The translations under genes were made by a program, and so were the position numbers. A DNA stretch of 64,000 bases from DASUPK01 sp963848955 (GTDB lineage Bacteria; Actinomycetota; Thermoleophilia; Solirubrobacterales; 70-9), in NCBI GenBank assembly GCA_963848955.1, contig CAWKFQ010000024.1:248001-312000 (forward strand). Direction: 5' to 3'. Below, in pieces: positions 30,152-40,542 of this stretch (the first letter of the stretch is position 1; each line of letters starts with the position of its first letter). The notes beneath the pieces were generated by a model. It saw nothing but the letters and a program-made list of their open reading frames with translations, was not told where the DNA came from and did no database searches.

Positions 30152-31168
30152 TCAGCTTGCGGGTGCGGGAACCCGCGCGTCGACCAGCAGCGCGGCGCCG
30201 ATGCCGCCGCCGAGGTCGCCCAGCGCGGCGAGCCGGATCGCGGGCGGGCGGTCGTCGACGAACAGGTGGGGGTGCATCCGCGCGGCGATTCGCCGCACGT
30301 ACCTCTCGCCGAAGCGGCTGCCGAGGCCGCCGCCGATGATCACCGCCTCGGGGTCGATCAGGTTGACGCCGAGGCGATCCCGGCGCCGAGCGCCTTGACC
30401 GCGCGATCGATCAGCCTGGTCGCGAGGTCGTCGCCGTGCTGGAGCGCGCGCTCCCAGATCGCCGCTGGTGAGCCGGTCCCGGTCGCGCTCCTCCATGATC
30501 TCGAAGAGCTTCGTCTTCGCCCCGCGGTGCACCTCCTTGCGAGCCTTGATCTCCATCGCCATACGCCCGGCGTAGGCCTCCATGCAGCCCCTGCGGCCGC
30601 AGGTGCAGCGGGCTCCGCCGCATCTTGACGACCACGTGGCCGATCTCCGCCGCGGCGCCGCGGCCGAGCCAGGGCTTGCCGTCGAGGATCAGCCCGCCGC
30701 CGACGCCGGTTCCCCACCAGACGCCGAGGATGCGTGTCGAACTCCTTGGCGGCGCCGAGCTCGAACTCGGCCTGGACCGCCACCTGGACGTCATTGCCGA
30801 CGCGGACCGGGGACCCCGAGCTGCGTCGGAGAGGTGCTCGCCGAGCGGGAACGGGCCGATCCCAGCCGGGCAGGTTGCGCGGCGCCGGAGACGACGCCGG
30901 TCTTCTCGTCGGCGTCGCCGGGCGAGCCGACGCCGACGCCCGCGAGCTCGCGCGTCTCGACTCCGGCCTGCTCTGCCGCCTCGCGCATGGCCGCGAGCAT
31001 CTCGCCGGCCACGTCCTCGGGCCCGCCCTCGGTGGGGGTCGGGCCGCCGGTCTTGGCCGAGGACCTTGTTGTCCGCGTCCGACGACGACGGTCTGGATCT
31101 TGGTTCCGCCGAGATCGATCCCCGCCGCGCGGTGCCTGCTCGGCGAGCCGGGACTCGACGAGGCGCAC
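30152..31168 (-). CDS. ROK-family glucokinase-like kinase (seven or more frameshifts)
   Basis: Pieces in all three frames reconstruct one ROK protein: N-terminal ATP motif HRAAGIDLGGTKIQTVVVG, the region ELAGVGVGSPGDADEKTGVV, sugar-binding NLPGWDRPV and VRVGNDVQVAVQAEFELGAA, RILGVWWGTGVGGGLILDGK, the zinc motif CTCGRRGCMEAYAGRMA and the C-terminus NLIDPEAVIIGGGLGSRFGE. ROK kinases phosphorylate glucose or related hexoses. The start is probably GTG 31168 (VRLVESRLAEQ). Its start codon is only 2 bp from the ATG of the divergent acyltransferase. Decay is possible, but the intact motifs on both sides of every shift suggest consensus errors, as in uvrA. Confidence 0.82.
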
Positions 31169-31170
31169 CG

Positions 31171-31800
31171 ATGGACCTGACCTCGGCGTTTGCGAAGCTC
31201 TTCGGCGTGGCGTCGCTCGGCGCAATGGCGCACCTGGTGGGTGAAGCGGCGCTGGTACGAGCGCAACCGCCGCTGGCGCCGCCGCTGGCGGATCAACCGG
31301 CACGCCGCGCAGGGCGGCTTCTTCATCCGCTACCCGGTCGAGGGTGAGGTGCTCGAGGCGCTCGACTCCGGGCGGCTCGAGATCGGCGAGGGCACGCTGC
31401 TCGAGCCCGGCTGCTGGCTCACGCTCTCGGGCGAGGCCCGGATCAGGATCGGCGAGGGCTGCTTCCTCAACCGGAACACGATGCTCGCCGCCCTCGAGCT
31501 GATCGAGATCGGCGACCACGTGATGTTCGCCAACAACTGCTTCGTCGGCGACGTCGGACCACCGCTACGACGATCCCGACCAAGCCGATCACCTGGCAGG
31601 GCTTCGAGCCGCAGGGGCCGGTGCGGATCGGCTCCAACTGCTGGTTCGGGGTCAACTGCGTCGTCACCGGCGGCGTCGAGATCGGCGAGCGGTGCGTGAT
31701 CGGCGCGAACTCGGTGGTCACCCGGGACCTGCCCGCCGGCGTGATCGCCGCCGGCGCCCCGGCGAAGGTGATCAGGGAGATCGACTTCAGGAGCCAGTAG
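31171..31800 (+). CDS. Left-handed beta-helix acyltransferase (hexapeptide-repeat, three +1 shifts)
   Basis: After an N-terminal helix region and a basic stretch (KRRWYERNRRWRRRWRINRH), hexapeptide repeats are clear: LEIGEGTLLEPGCWLTLSGE, ARIRIGEGCFLNRNTML, LIEIGDHVMFANNCFVG, VRIGSNCWFGVNCVVTGGVE, IGERCVIGANSVVTRDLPAG and GVIAAGAPAKVIREI, as in maltose/galactoside O-acetyltransferases (LbH_MAT_like). The three shifts (about 31230, 31560, 31580) are each repaired by removing one C, and they cancel so that start and stop are in the same frame. Likely acetylates a sugar or lipid head group in envelope assembly. Confidence 0.8.
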
Positions 31801-31830
31801 GGCGTCCCGGCCGGTTCCTAGACTCGCCGC

Positions 31831-32745
31831 GTGCTGAGACTCCGCCTCGCGGTCGAGGAGCACAAGGCCGACGCCGTCACCGAGGCCCTGGAGGAGACCG
31901 GGGGAGTGCACCGGATCGTCGCCCTCAAACCCGAGCGGACGGGGACGGGGGTGGTCCTCGCGGCCGATGTTCTCCCGTCGGTCGCTGATCGTGTAGTGAC
32001 GATGATTCGCGACTGGGAGGTCGACGATGCCGACTACCTCCTCACCAGGCAGGAGGTGGTGGCGCCGAGCCCGCCACACGGGCACTACTCCAGAGGAGAG
32101 GGCTTCGCCTGGATCGAGATCATGGGCCAGGCCAGGACCCACTCCAGAGTCCTGGGCCAGTACCTCGCGCTGATGGCGGTCGCCGCGGTACTCGGGGCGA
32201 TCGGCGTGATCACCGACAATCTGATCCTGGTCGTGGGCGCGATGGCCGTCAGCCCCGACTTGCTGCCGATCTGTGCGGCCTGTGTCGGGATCGTGGCGCG
32301 CCGGCTGCCGCTCGCCCGTCGTGCGATCGGGACGCTGTTGCTCGGGATCGTCCTCACCTGGGCGGTCGCAGCCGCCCTCGCCTGGGGGTTGCAGGCGGTC
32401 GGGATCCTGAGCTCGAGCTACCAGGTCCACGAGGAGAACCTGCACGGTCTGCAGAGCATCGACTACTCGACGATCCTGGTGGCGCTCGCGGCCGGGGTCG
32501 CGGCGATGCTTTCCTTCGAGACTCGCGCCGCGTCGGCGGTCGGGGTGGCGATCTCGGTCACGACCATCCCGGCTTCCGCCCTCTTCGGAGTGTCGCTGGG
32601 CCTGGGCGAGGTGAGCGTCTCCTGGGGCGCGGCGGCAGTGCTCGGCGTGAATGTCGTGCTGCTGCTGCTGTCGGGTGTGCTCACGCTCCTGGTGCAGCGC
32701 GGGCTCGCGGCATCCCATAGTCCCGCGCCGGAGGCGAGCGGCTAA
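31831..32745 (+). CDS. DUF389 (TIGR00341-like) membrane protein
   Basis: The 304-residue protein has a short soluble N-terminal ferredoxin-like region (about 1-85) followed by six hydrophobic helices with the family core AAVLGAIGVITDNLILVVGAMAVSPDLLPICAA. The function of DUF389 proteins is unknown. GTG 31831 opens the frame. It may be co-transcribed with the acyltransferase 30 bp upstream, and it ends 1 bp from the convergent YjbQ gene. Confidence 0.85.
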   Translation: MLRLRLAVEEHKADAVTEALEETGGVHRIVALKPERTGTGVVLAADVLPSVADRVVTMIRDWEVDDADYLLTRQEVVAPSPPHGHYSRGEGFAWIEIMGQARTHSRVLGQYLALMAVAAVLGAIGVITDNLILVVGAMAVSPDLLPICAACVGIVARRLPLARRAIGTLLLGIVLTWAVAAALAWGLQAVGILSSSYQVHEENLHGLQSIDYSTILVALAAGVAAMLSFETRAASAVGVAISVTTIPASALFGVSLGLGEVSVSWGAAAVLGVNVVLLLLSGVLTLLVQRGLAASHSPAPEASG

Positions 32746-32746
32746 C

Positions 32747-33163
32747 TCAGGAGACGACCTGCACGACCACCGTGCGGTCGCGGGGTCGGTCGTCGAAGTC
32801 GATCAGCACCAGCTGCTGCCAGGTCCCGAGCGCCAGGCGGCCGCCGATCAGCGGGACCTGGTCGGAGGCTCCGATCAGCGAGGCCCGCTGGTGGGCGTGC
32901 GAGTTGGTGTCGTGGTTGAGGCGGTTGTGCTCGTAGTCGCCGTGAACTGGAGTCAGCCGGTCGACCAGAGCGCGCAGGTCGGCGACTCCGCCCGGCTCGA
33001 ACTCCATCGTTGTGATCGCCGCCGTCGATCCCCGGACGAACGCGGTGACGAGGCCGTCGGTCACCGGTCCTTCGGCCACGACCTGCCGCACCTTGGCGGT
33101 GATGTCAATGACGTCGGAGTCCCCCTGCGTCGAGAAGCTCAACTCCCCGCTGTGGACGGCCAC
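32747..33163 (-). CDS. YjbQ family (UPF0047) protein
   Basis: The 138-residue protein matches the UPF0047 fold: VIDITAKVRQVV, GLVTAFVRGSTAAITTMEFE, HGDYEHNRLNHDTNSHAHQR ASLIGASDQVPLIGGRLALGTWQQLVLIDFDDRPRDR. The conserved His/Asn/Asp cluster in the middle is the proposed metal/phosphate site. YjbQ members show thiamine-phosphate-synthase-like side activity, but the physiological role is unsettled. Start GTG 33163. Confidence 0.88.
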   Translation of the reverse strand: MAVHSGELSFSTQGDSDVIDITAKVRQVVAEGPVTDGLVTAFVRGSTAAITTMEFEPGGVADLRALVDRLTPVHGDYEHNRLNHDTNSHAHQRASLIGASDQVPLIGGRLALGTWQQLVLIDFDDRPRDRTVVVQVVS

Positions 33164-33227
33164 GCGCTCACGCTAGCGAACGAGGATCGGTTCTCACCCG
33201 AATCGGGCGAGGCGGCGTCCCGAATTC

Positions 33228-34902
33228 ATGAGAGACTCCGGCGCTGATGCAGGATCGAGCCCAGTGAACGACGCACCGACCGATCCTGCCTCGGCGCCCT
33301 CGCCCAAGCCCGGCGGGAGCCAGCGCTCGGAGGATCGCGCGGCGCAAGAGCCGAAGCATCGCCACCGCGTCCTCGTCTGGGCTCTCGTCGTGCTCGCATC
33401 TGTGGTGCTGCTCGTCTCGATGATCGCCAACTGGGCTCAGACCCAGGTCCTCGACTCCAACGAGTTCGCGAACAGCACCGAGGAGATCCTCCAGAACGAG
33501 GACGTCCAGGAGCAGCTCAGCATCTTTGCTGTCGATCAGCTCTACGCCAACGTCAACGTCCAAACCCAAATCGAGCAGAGGCTGCCGCCCCCCGCCCAGC
33601 CGCTCGCCGCTCCCGTGGCGGCGGCGACGAGACAGCTCGCCGTGAACGTGGCGAAGACGGCGCTCGCCTCGCCTCAGGTTCAGAACCTCGTTGCAACCGC
33701 GATCAATGGGGCGCAGCAGCGGTTCGTCAACCTGATCGAGGACAAGGGCCAGTTCGTCTCGAGCGAAGGCGGCGTTGTCACCCTCGAATACGGGAGCTTC
33801 GTGGCCGAGCTTGCCACTCGCCTGGGCGTAGACCCCTCGACGATCTCCCAGATCCAGGCCTTCATTCAGCAGTACTCGACTGAGCTCAAGCAGCGCTTGA
33901 CCACGATGCAGAGCAAGATCGAGTCCACGCGAGCAACGCTCTCCCAGGCGCAGGCGGGCACGCTCAGCCCGGAGGTGCAACAGAACCTCACGACTCTCGA
34001 AACGGATGCCGCCCAGCTCCAGGCGACTGTCGCGAGCCTCGAGCTGAAGATCACAGGCATTCAGCCGAAGGCGCCCGCCCAGCTCCAGAGCCGGCTGTCC
34101 GACCTCCAGTCCCGTCTGGGCCAGCTCGGCAGACGGCTCGACCGGAGTGCAGCGACAAGCTGCCGCGGTGCTCAAGGATCCGAGCCAGGCGAACATCATC
34201 AAGCTCGACCCCGCGCTCGCCTCCCTCCAGACACGAGTCACCGACGTACTCAACCGTCAGGCGGTTCAGCACCCCGGCGAGCTCGTCGTGATGACGTCCA
34301 GCCAACTGAGCGGCCTCCAGGATCTCGTGAAGGCGCTGCGCAACCTGGGCTTCGTACTGCCGCTGCTGGCACTCCTGCTCTACATGGCGGCCATCTACCT
34401 GGCGAAGGGATGGCGGCGGGAGACGTTGATCGCAGTCGGGGGCGGGATCCTGGCCGCCACGCTGCTCACTTTGCTGGCGAGGCGCCTGCTCGGCAGCGCG
34501 ATAGAGAGCTCGACGGCGGGCTCGGACGCGGTCAAGCCGGCCATCACCGCCGTCTTCAACATCATCTCCGGCGGGCTGCGCGAGCGAGCGTTGTTCGTGC
34601 TCGTGATCGGCCTGGGGTTCATCGGCGGGGGCCTACTCGCAGGGCCGGGCTACCACGAGGTCGCCGTGCGACGCTTCCTGGCGCCGTACCTGCGCGACCG
34701 CCCGGTCGTCGTCTATGCGGTTCTGGCGTTCATCTTCCTGCTCTGGCTGGCGTTGCTTCCCACGATCAACAACCTCGGTCAGGTGCTCGTCGTCCTCATT
34801 CTCGCCGCGCTGGCCGTGGTGGGCGTCGAGATCCTGCGCCGCCAGACGGCACGGGAGTTCCCGGACGCCTCAACGGCTTCTGACCAGGCGGCGCGCCCGT
34901 AA
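33228..34902 (+). CDS. Large membrane protein with periplasmic coiled coil (one frameshift)
   Basis: An N-terminal disordered region (1-45) precedes a first transmembrane helix (VLVWALVVLASVVLLVSMIANW). About 250 residues of extracytoplasmic, Gln/Leu-rich helices follow, including a clear coiled coil (QSKIESTRATLSQAQAGTLS...). Three to four transmembrane helices lie at the C-terminus (FVLPLLALLLYMAAIYLA onward). The frame shifts near 34147; removing a C from GACCGGAG gives LDGVQRQAAAVL and joins both halves (length is one more than a multiple of three). Similar proteins are annotated only as integral membrane proteins in actinobacteria (recalled, not tested). It is divergent from yjbQ. Confidence 0.7.
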
Positions 34903-34918
34903 TCGGGGATGGGCCGAA

Positions 34919-34930
34919 AAGGGGCCCCTT
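34919..34930. repeat. Perfect 12-bp palindrome AAGGGGCCCCTT
   Basis: It lies 17 bp after the stop of the coiled-coil membrane gene and 90 bp before the DUF6325 gene. It may be part of a terminator or an operator. Nothing else recognisable is in this 120-bp gap apart from GGAGGTGGGAG, the ribosome binding site of the next gene. Confidence 0.35.
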
Positions 34931-35022
34931 CATGCAAAGCGGAGGGACAGTCGGCAGTAACGCGGTCGGCAGCTGGAAGCCGGGCGTGGGCGACCTAAGA
35001 TCAATACGAATGGAGGTGGGAG

Positions 35023-35463
35023 ATGACAGAAGCTGAGGAGATCGGTCCGGTCGAGTACCTGATCGCCGCATTCCCGGGGAACCAGTTCCGCGGGGAGATC
35101 GCACCTGCGCTCGCCGACCTGGTGGAGGCGGGCACGATCCGGATCATCGACGTCGCGTTCGTGGGCAAGGACGAGAACGGCGACGTCGTGGCTTTCGAGC
35201 TCAGCGACCTCGACGCGGAGGTGCGAGAGGGGCTCGAGAACCTGGGCGCGACGTCCGCTGGGTTGTTCAACGAGGAGGACCTGATGGCCGCCGGGGAGGA
35301 GCTCGACCCGAACTCCTCGGCGGCCCTGCTGGTCTGGGAGAACGTCTGGGCGAAGCCGGTGGCGGATGCGATCCGGAATGCCGGCGGCGTGCTCTACGAC
35401 TACGACCGGGTTCCGCACGAGGTCGTCGTCGCGGCGCGCGAGTGGGCCCGGGCAAACGCATGA
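35023..35463 (+). CDS. DUF6325 family protein
   Basis: The 146-residue soluble protein (EEIGPVEYLIAAFPGNQFRG, IRIIDVAFVGKDENGDVVAF, SSAALLVWENVWAKPVADAI) matches the DUF6325/DUF1269-like group of small actinobacterial proteins thought to be stress-associated. No catalytic motif is visible. ATG 35023 has GGAGGTGGGAG upstream. It is followed 20 bp later by the SHOCT gene, with which this family is often paired (recalled). Confidence 0.8.
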   Translation: MTEAEEIGPVEYLIAAFPGNQFRGEIAPALADLVEAGTIRIIDVAFVGKDENGDVVAFELSDLDAEVREGLENLGATSAGLFNEEDLMAAGEELDPNSSAALLVWENVWAKPVADAIRNAGGVLYDYDRVPHEVVVAAREWARANA

Positions 35464-35482
35464 CGACGAAGGAGGACTGAAG

Positions 35483-35773
35483 ATGCCGTTGATGAGACGA
35501 GGACCCGGACTGGTCCGCGGGGCGGCCCGCGTCGGCGTGGCCGCGGGAGTCGCGGGCAGGGTGCGGCACCACCAGGATCAGAAATGGGCGGCGCAGGATC
35601 AGCCCGCCGAAGAGCAACAGGCGCCGCCGGCGCCGCAGGCTGCGGCGCCCCAGGCGGCGCCGGCCGAAGCCGACTACACCGCCGAGCTCGAGAAGCTCGC
35701 CAAGCTGCGCGACGAGGGCGTGATCACCGCCGAGGACTTCGAGGCGAAGAAGAAGCAGCTGCTCGGCATCTAG
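35483..35773 (+). CDS. SHOCT domain-containing protein
   Basis: A 96-residue protein: basic N-terminus MPLMRRGPGLVRGAARVGVA, a Gln/Pro/Ala-rich linker, and a C-terminal SHOCT motif YTAELEKLAKLRDEGVITAE DFEAKKKQLLGI. SHOCT domains are short oligomerisation modules often found with stress proteins. ATG 35483 has GGAGGAC upstream. It overlaps the convergent phosphatase gene by 4 bp. Confidence 0.85.
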   Translation: MPLMRRGPGLVRGAARVGVAAGVAGRVRHHQDQKWAAQDQPAEEQQAPPAPQAAAPQAAPAEADYTAELEKLAKLRDEGVITAEDFEAKKKQLLGI

Positions 35774-37850
35774 TCGGACGGGTGCGTCGAATGCGGCCTG
35801 AGCTCGAGGCCGGTCTCGGCCAGCCAGCCCCTGAGCGTGTCGTGCATCGCGCGCACGCCGACGATCGGCGTCCTCGGGCTCGCTCCACTCGCTCGGGACC
35901 AGGGCGAAGGGGCGGCTCTGCCAGCCGCCGAGCCCGCCGTGCGAGCCCATGAACTCCTCGAACGGGCGCGACCTCGTTCGCCTCGGGGTCGTACATGCAG
36001 TTGACGAGGATGTCGGGGCAGTGCGGGAAGCCGTCCGTGCGCCGCAGGTGGTCGGCGGCGTTGGGGCCGAAGTCGCGCAGCGGGTCCTCGCCCGGTCACA
36101 TGATCGTCGCGGAGGCGCCGCCTCCCGTCCGCACCCAGCACCACCGCGCCGTCGCTCGTCGGAGCGGACCATCACGAACCCGATCCCGGGATGGCTCGAC
36201 GAGCGTTTCGATCAGGCGCGGATGCAGCGCCTCGATCTCCTCGATCGTGAGCCGGTGGTCGCGCTCGGGCAGGGAGATCAGCCCGAGGCCGCCCGAGGCG
36301 AGCACGATCGCGGTGTGATCCGCAGGCGTCCTCGGTCCGACTTCTCGGCGGCCTCGCGGTTCGGCCCGAGCACCACCTCGCCGTCGACCACGCGGTCCCG
36401 CGTCGCGCGCGCGAGCATCCTGCCGCCGGCCGTGTCCTCGTCCCGGGCGTCGGTCAGCGCGCCGCCGACTGAGGTCAGGCCCTCGTCGGGCGCGGGCGGG
36501 GCGTAGACGTCTGCCGCCCGAGAGCGCGCTCTCGCACCAGCTCCTCCAGCTCCACGCCGTAGCGCTGGCGGAACGGCCGGCCCTGGCTCTGGCCGTGGTC
36601 CGAGAGCACCACCAGGTGGTAGGGGCGGGGCGCCTGCTCGATCGGCTCTCTCGAGCCGCGCGAGCTGGGCGTCGTGCTGCTTGAGCACCGCGAACGCGTC
36701 GGGCTGCTCGATCCCGGAGTGGTGCGCGACCTCGTCGTAGCCGACGAAGGTCGAGTAGACGACCGGGACCCCTTCGACGATGTCGCCGAGCAGCGTCGCG
36801 ACGTTGAGGTCGCGCATGACCACCGTGATCGCGCCGCGCATGAACGGATAGAGGCCGCCGCGGTCGATGTGCTCCTCGCCCCGCTTGCCGCTGCCGGCGC
36901 GCCGCGCGCAGCTCCAGGACGACGTCCCAGACATAGAGCGCGATCGTGCGCGTGAAGCCGTAGGGATCGGCGAAGTAGGCGAAGTACTCCCGCGCGCTGG
37001 ACCGCTTCCTGTCGCGCAGCACGCTCATCGTCGCCGAGCAGTGCGGCGCGTCGCCGGAGAACATGTTTCCGCGGCTGGCGCCGCCGGCCGCCAGCAGGCC
37101 GCCGCCGTCGGAGTGGCGCGCTCTCGATCTCGACCGCGTCCTTGCCGTGGTTGGAGACCATCGTCCGCCCGCTCTCCTTCTCGTACCAGCGAAAGGCCGG
37201 CATGTCCTCGTTGCTGCCCAGCAGCAGCCCGGCCTGGCTGGCGCCGGTCTGGGAGGAGAGGTCGCACTCCCAGGGGACGATCCGGTGGCTGCCCTCCTCG
37301 AGCCAGCGGGCCATCGTCGGCGCGTGTCCCTCGCTCAGGGCCTTGCGCAGGACCGGCTCGGCGAGGCCGTCGATCTCGAACAGGATCACGCCCGGGTACA
37401 TCCGTGCGGTCGGCGTCGCGAACCCGGCGCGCCCGGCGGCGGACGACCCGCAGCTGGCGGGCGTCGTCGTCGATGCTCAGCGCGGGCGCCAGCAGCATCA
37501 GGCTGACCGAGAGGACGAAGGCCGCCGCGAGCGCCTCCAGGAAGCCGGGCGCTGAGCCGTCGACGAGCTTGATCGAGATCGAGACGATCGCGGCGTTCAG
37601 CACCAGCGAGCCGAGGCCGAAGGTGAGCACGGTCAGCGGCAGGACAGGACTCGGATCAGCAGCGGCCAGAGCAGAGCGTTGAGCAGCGCGATCAGGCCGG
37701 TGGTCAACAGGACCGCCTCGAAGCTCGGCACGGCGATCCCGGGCAGCAGGGCCGAGGACGCGCCCAGAAGATCAGGGCGACCAGCACCCAGAGGATCAGC
37801 CAACGCGCCACGGCCCAGGCGACTCGGCCCACTCTGCGTGCGGCGCTCAC
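35770..37850 (-). CDS. Membrane-anchored alkaline-phosphatase-superfamily protein with holin-like N-terminus (many frameshifts)
   Basis: The N-terminus (GTG 37850, VSAARRVGRVAWAVARW) gives about four transmembrane helices in the phage_holin_4_2 pattern (LTFGLGSLVLNAAIVSISIK, ALAAAFVLSVSLMLLAPALS). The C-terminal part is a type I phosphodiesterase/sulfatase-fold metalloenzyme: PGVILFEIDGLAEPVLRKAL, the nucleophile region TGASQAGLLLGSNEDMPAFRW, DEVAHHSG and LVVLSDHGQSQG. At least eight shifts separate these pieces, which remain collinear down to GWLAETGLELRPHSTHPSD at TAG 35770-35772. It probably hydrolyses phosphodiester or phosphoglycolipid bonds outside the membrane. It is 7 bp downstream of the flippase-like gene, so the two form an operon. 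Confidence 0.75.
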
Positions 37851-37857
37851 CGTGTCG

Positions 37858-38939
37858 TCAGCTGGTCGATGGCGAGCCCCTGTTCCGACGCCGTTCCCTG
37901 AGCTCCTGGCTTTTCGCCTTGGCCTCCTCGTAGGAGCTCGTGACCAGCGCCTTGCCGCCGGACCAGCCGAAGACCCAGCAGACGAGCGCGGTCGCGAAGA
38001 CGACGTTCCAGGCCGAGGTGATCAGCTGCTGGGAGGCCGAGTAGGCCGTGGCGGTGTTCGCGCTCGTCTCCTTCGAGAGCGCGGCGCTGTTCATCGCCTG
38101 GGTGACCCCGACACCTCCGGGTGTCACGGAGACGGTGTTCGAGATCGAGTTGGAGGCCGTGACCGAGACGACGTTGTGGAAGGTGACCGGGATGCTGTAC
38201 GCGCCGAGAAACACGGCGATGACCGCCAGTCGGGCGAGATAGCTGCCGAGCTCGGGGAGGAACACGCCGGTCAGCGCCTTCCTCGGGGAACCGAGGATCC
38301 TGCCGCCCACGATCAGCTGCTCGCGGAGTTTGGCCCACTGCCTTCGGAAGACCCGCGTCGTCAGGACGAGCAGGAAGCCGAATCCCCCGATGAGGAGGAT
38401 CGCGAGGACCTTGTGATTCGCCAGGCCGCTGAGCTTGATCGAGAACGAGCCCGCGACGGAGAGGAAGAGGTAGAGGTAGACCGCGATGTTGAAGATCGAG
38501 AACGGGATCTTCTGCACCAGGAATCCGGAGAAGATCGCCGCGAAGGTCGCGCCGGCGATCACGGTCGTGAACATGACCAGCATCACGAACGTGCCGATGT
38601 TCGCGGGCAGGAAGCTGTTCATGGCGACCGACACGGCGTACGAGGCGAGCACGAGCCGGAAGGTGATCCTCGCGCGCGGGAAGGCGGCGCGAAGGATCGT
38701 CAGCCAGGCGACCGCGGCAAGGGTCGTCTGGACGCTCTGCAGCACGATGCCGGCGATCACCGCCCATGCCGGGACCTCCCTGATCTTCCTGAACAGCTCT
38801 CTGATCCAGTCGCTGACCGGAATCCGAGCAGGTCGAGGATCAAGATCAGGGCCGCGATGCCCACCACCCAGATCGCGATGCGGGTCAACCTGGCGACGAG
38901 GGCATCGTTGTCCGCCAGCCCGGCGAGCCAGGTTCTCAT
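37858..38939 (-). CDS. Lysylphosphatidylglycerol synthase TM region (UPF0104/AglD-like) protein (one frameshift)
   Basis: About eight transmembrane helices with the family signatures LASYAVSVAMNSFLPANIG, SVTPGGVGVTQAMNSAALSK and LITSAWNVVFATALV. These proteins act as lipid flippases or as membrane partners of polar-lipid enzymes. The start is ATG 38939 (MRTWLAGLADNDALVARLTR); a one-base loss near 38820 (CTCGGATTCC) separates it from IPVSDWIRELFRKIREV. The stop is 7 bp before the membrane phosphatase gene, which suggests a joint role in envelope lipid processing. Confidence 0.8.
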
Positions 38940-39000
38940 CGGCAGAAACTACCCGGGCGAGCACAGCGACCGGATGACGCGTCATGCTGGAGGGCAGGAA

Positions 39001-40300
39001 ATGGCGTCGGGGAGTCGACGAAGAGCTGCGGCCGGACTCGCGCTCGTGCTCGGGGCCGCGACGCTGCTCCTGGCTCTCTACGTCGTGGTCCAGCAGTTCC
39101 CTCGCGGACTGATCGTGCTCGCGTCTGTGGTGGTCGCCCTGGCGGTCGGCTGGTACGGGCTGCTGCGGACTGGCGTCGTCCGCCTGGCGTCGCTCGGAGT
39201 GGCGCTGGTGGCGCTCGCCGTACCGGTCGTGCTCCTGCTGACGGATGGCGACCACCTCGTGGAGGCCATATTGATCGGCGTTGGCTTGACGGCGAGCCTG
39301 GCGTTGGCGCGCGCGGTGTTCAGGAGAAGGGTGTCACTGCCGGCCGCACCCCGGCCGGAGCGGCCCGTTCTCTTCTACAACCCGAAGTCCGGTGGGGGAA
39401 AGGCGGAGAAGTTCGGGCTCGCCGACGAAGCTCGGGCCCGTGGCATCGAGCCGATCGAGCTGACTCGAGGCGCTGATCTGGCCGAGCTGGTGGAGAGGCG
39501 GTCGCCGAGGTGCGGACGCGCTGGCGATGGCAGGCGGGGACGGCTCGCAGGCGGTCGTCGCGGCGATGGCAGCGGAGCTGGATCTCCCGTACGCGTGCGT
39601 CCCGGCGGGGACGCGGAACCACTTCGCGCTCGATCTCGGCGTCGACCGCGATGACGTCGTCGGTGCCCTGGACGCATTCGTCGACGGGGGGGAGCGGCGA
39701 GTCGACCTGGCCGAGGTGAATGGCAGCGTCTTCGTCAACAACGTCTCGCTCGGGCTCTACGCGGAGGCGGTCCAGAGGCCCGGATACCGCGAGGCCAAGC
39801 TGCGCACGATCCTGGACACGGTTCCCGAGATGCTGGGACCGGAGGGAAGCGGGCTCGATCTCGCCTGGCGGGGCCCCGGCGGCAACGAGCACGGCTCGGG
39901 GGCCGCCGTGCTTGTCTCGAACAACCGCTACCGGCTCGGGACGGCCGTGGGGTCGGGACGCGCCCGCGGATCGACGACGGGCTGCTCGGAATCACGGTCA
40001 TCTCGGGGCCGACGGGGAGCGGGCAGGGCCGCCTCGCGCAACGGCCGTGGCGCGAGTGGACGGCAGCCGAGTTCGAGGTGCAGTCCGAGCATGCCGTTCC
40101 GGCCGGCATCGACGGCGAGGCGGTCACGCTCGACCCGCCGCTGCGATTCCGGATCAAGCCCGGCGTCCTGCGCGTGCGAGTTTCCCCGAAGCACCCCGGG
40201 GCCTCTCCATCCGCAGCCATACCCGAAACCGCCTGGGACGGCGTCCGGGCCCTGGTTCGACATCGCGGTCGGCCGCACACCACAGACAAAGGAGACGTGA
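39001..40300 (+). CDS. Diacylglycerol kinase-like lipid kinase with N-terminal membrane helices (four frameshifts)
   Basis: Three to four N-terminal transmembrane helices (LALVLGAATLLLALYVVVQQ...) precede a DAGK_cat domain: VLFYNPKSGGGKAEKFGLAD, then AMAGGDGSQAVVAAMAAELD (the GGDG nucleotide-binding motif), CVPAGTRNHFALDLGVDRDD (GTxNHFA) and the C-terminal DDGLLGITVI...VPAGIDGEAV. Two G losses (about 39500-39520) and one G loss near 39953 are needed, plus one extra T near 40254; the protein then ends DIAVGRTPQTKET at TGA 40298-40300. It phosphorylates diacylglycerol, sphingoid or undecaprenol-type lipids. The TGATG overlap couples it to the amphi-Trp gene. Confidence 0.8.
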
Positions 40301-40518
40301 TGGACATCTTGGAAGTCGAGACGAAGGAGACGATGTCGCGGGAAGAGGCCGCTGCCCGGCTGCGAACGTTCGCGGACAAGTTGGCCCAGAACAACGACAT
40401 CGAGTTCGAGCGTGGCGGCATGCAGTTCAAGGTCCACGTTCCCGACGAGGTTCAGGTCAAGGTCGAGCTCGAGCTGGAGACCGATGAGCGGGAGCTCGAG
40501 ATCGAGCTGACCTGGTGA
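40300..40518 (+). CDS. Amphi-Trp domain-containing protein
   Basis: The 72-residue protein MDILEVETKETMSREEAAAR ... IEFERGGMQFKVHVPDEVQV ... LEIELTW has the length, internal pattern and terminal Trp of the amphi-Trp domain family, a small domain of unknown function found in archaea and actinobacteria. ATG 40300 has AAAGGAGA upstream and shares one base with the lipid-kinase stop. Confidence 0.82.
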   Translation: MDILEVETKETMSREEAAARLRTFADKLAQNNDIEFERGGMQFKVHVPDEVQVKVELELETDERELEIELTW

Positions 40519-40542
40519 GATCTGGGAGGGCCGGGGGCGGTC

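Noticed and set aside
40078..40518. In-frame fusion of the lipid kinase C-terminus with the amphi-Trp domain
   Set aside because: An extra T near 40254 creates it. Without it the kinase ends DIAVGRTPQTKET at a TGA overlapping the amphi-Trp ATG, which is the expected gene boundary.
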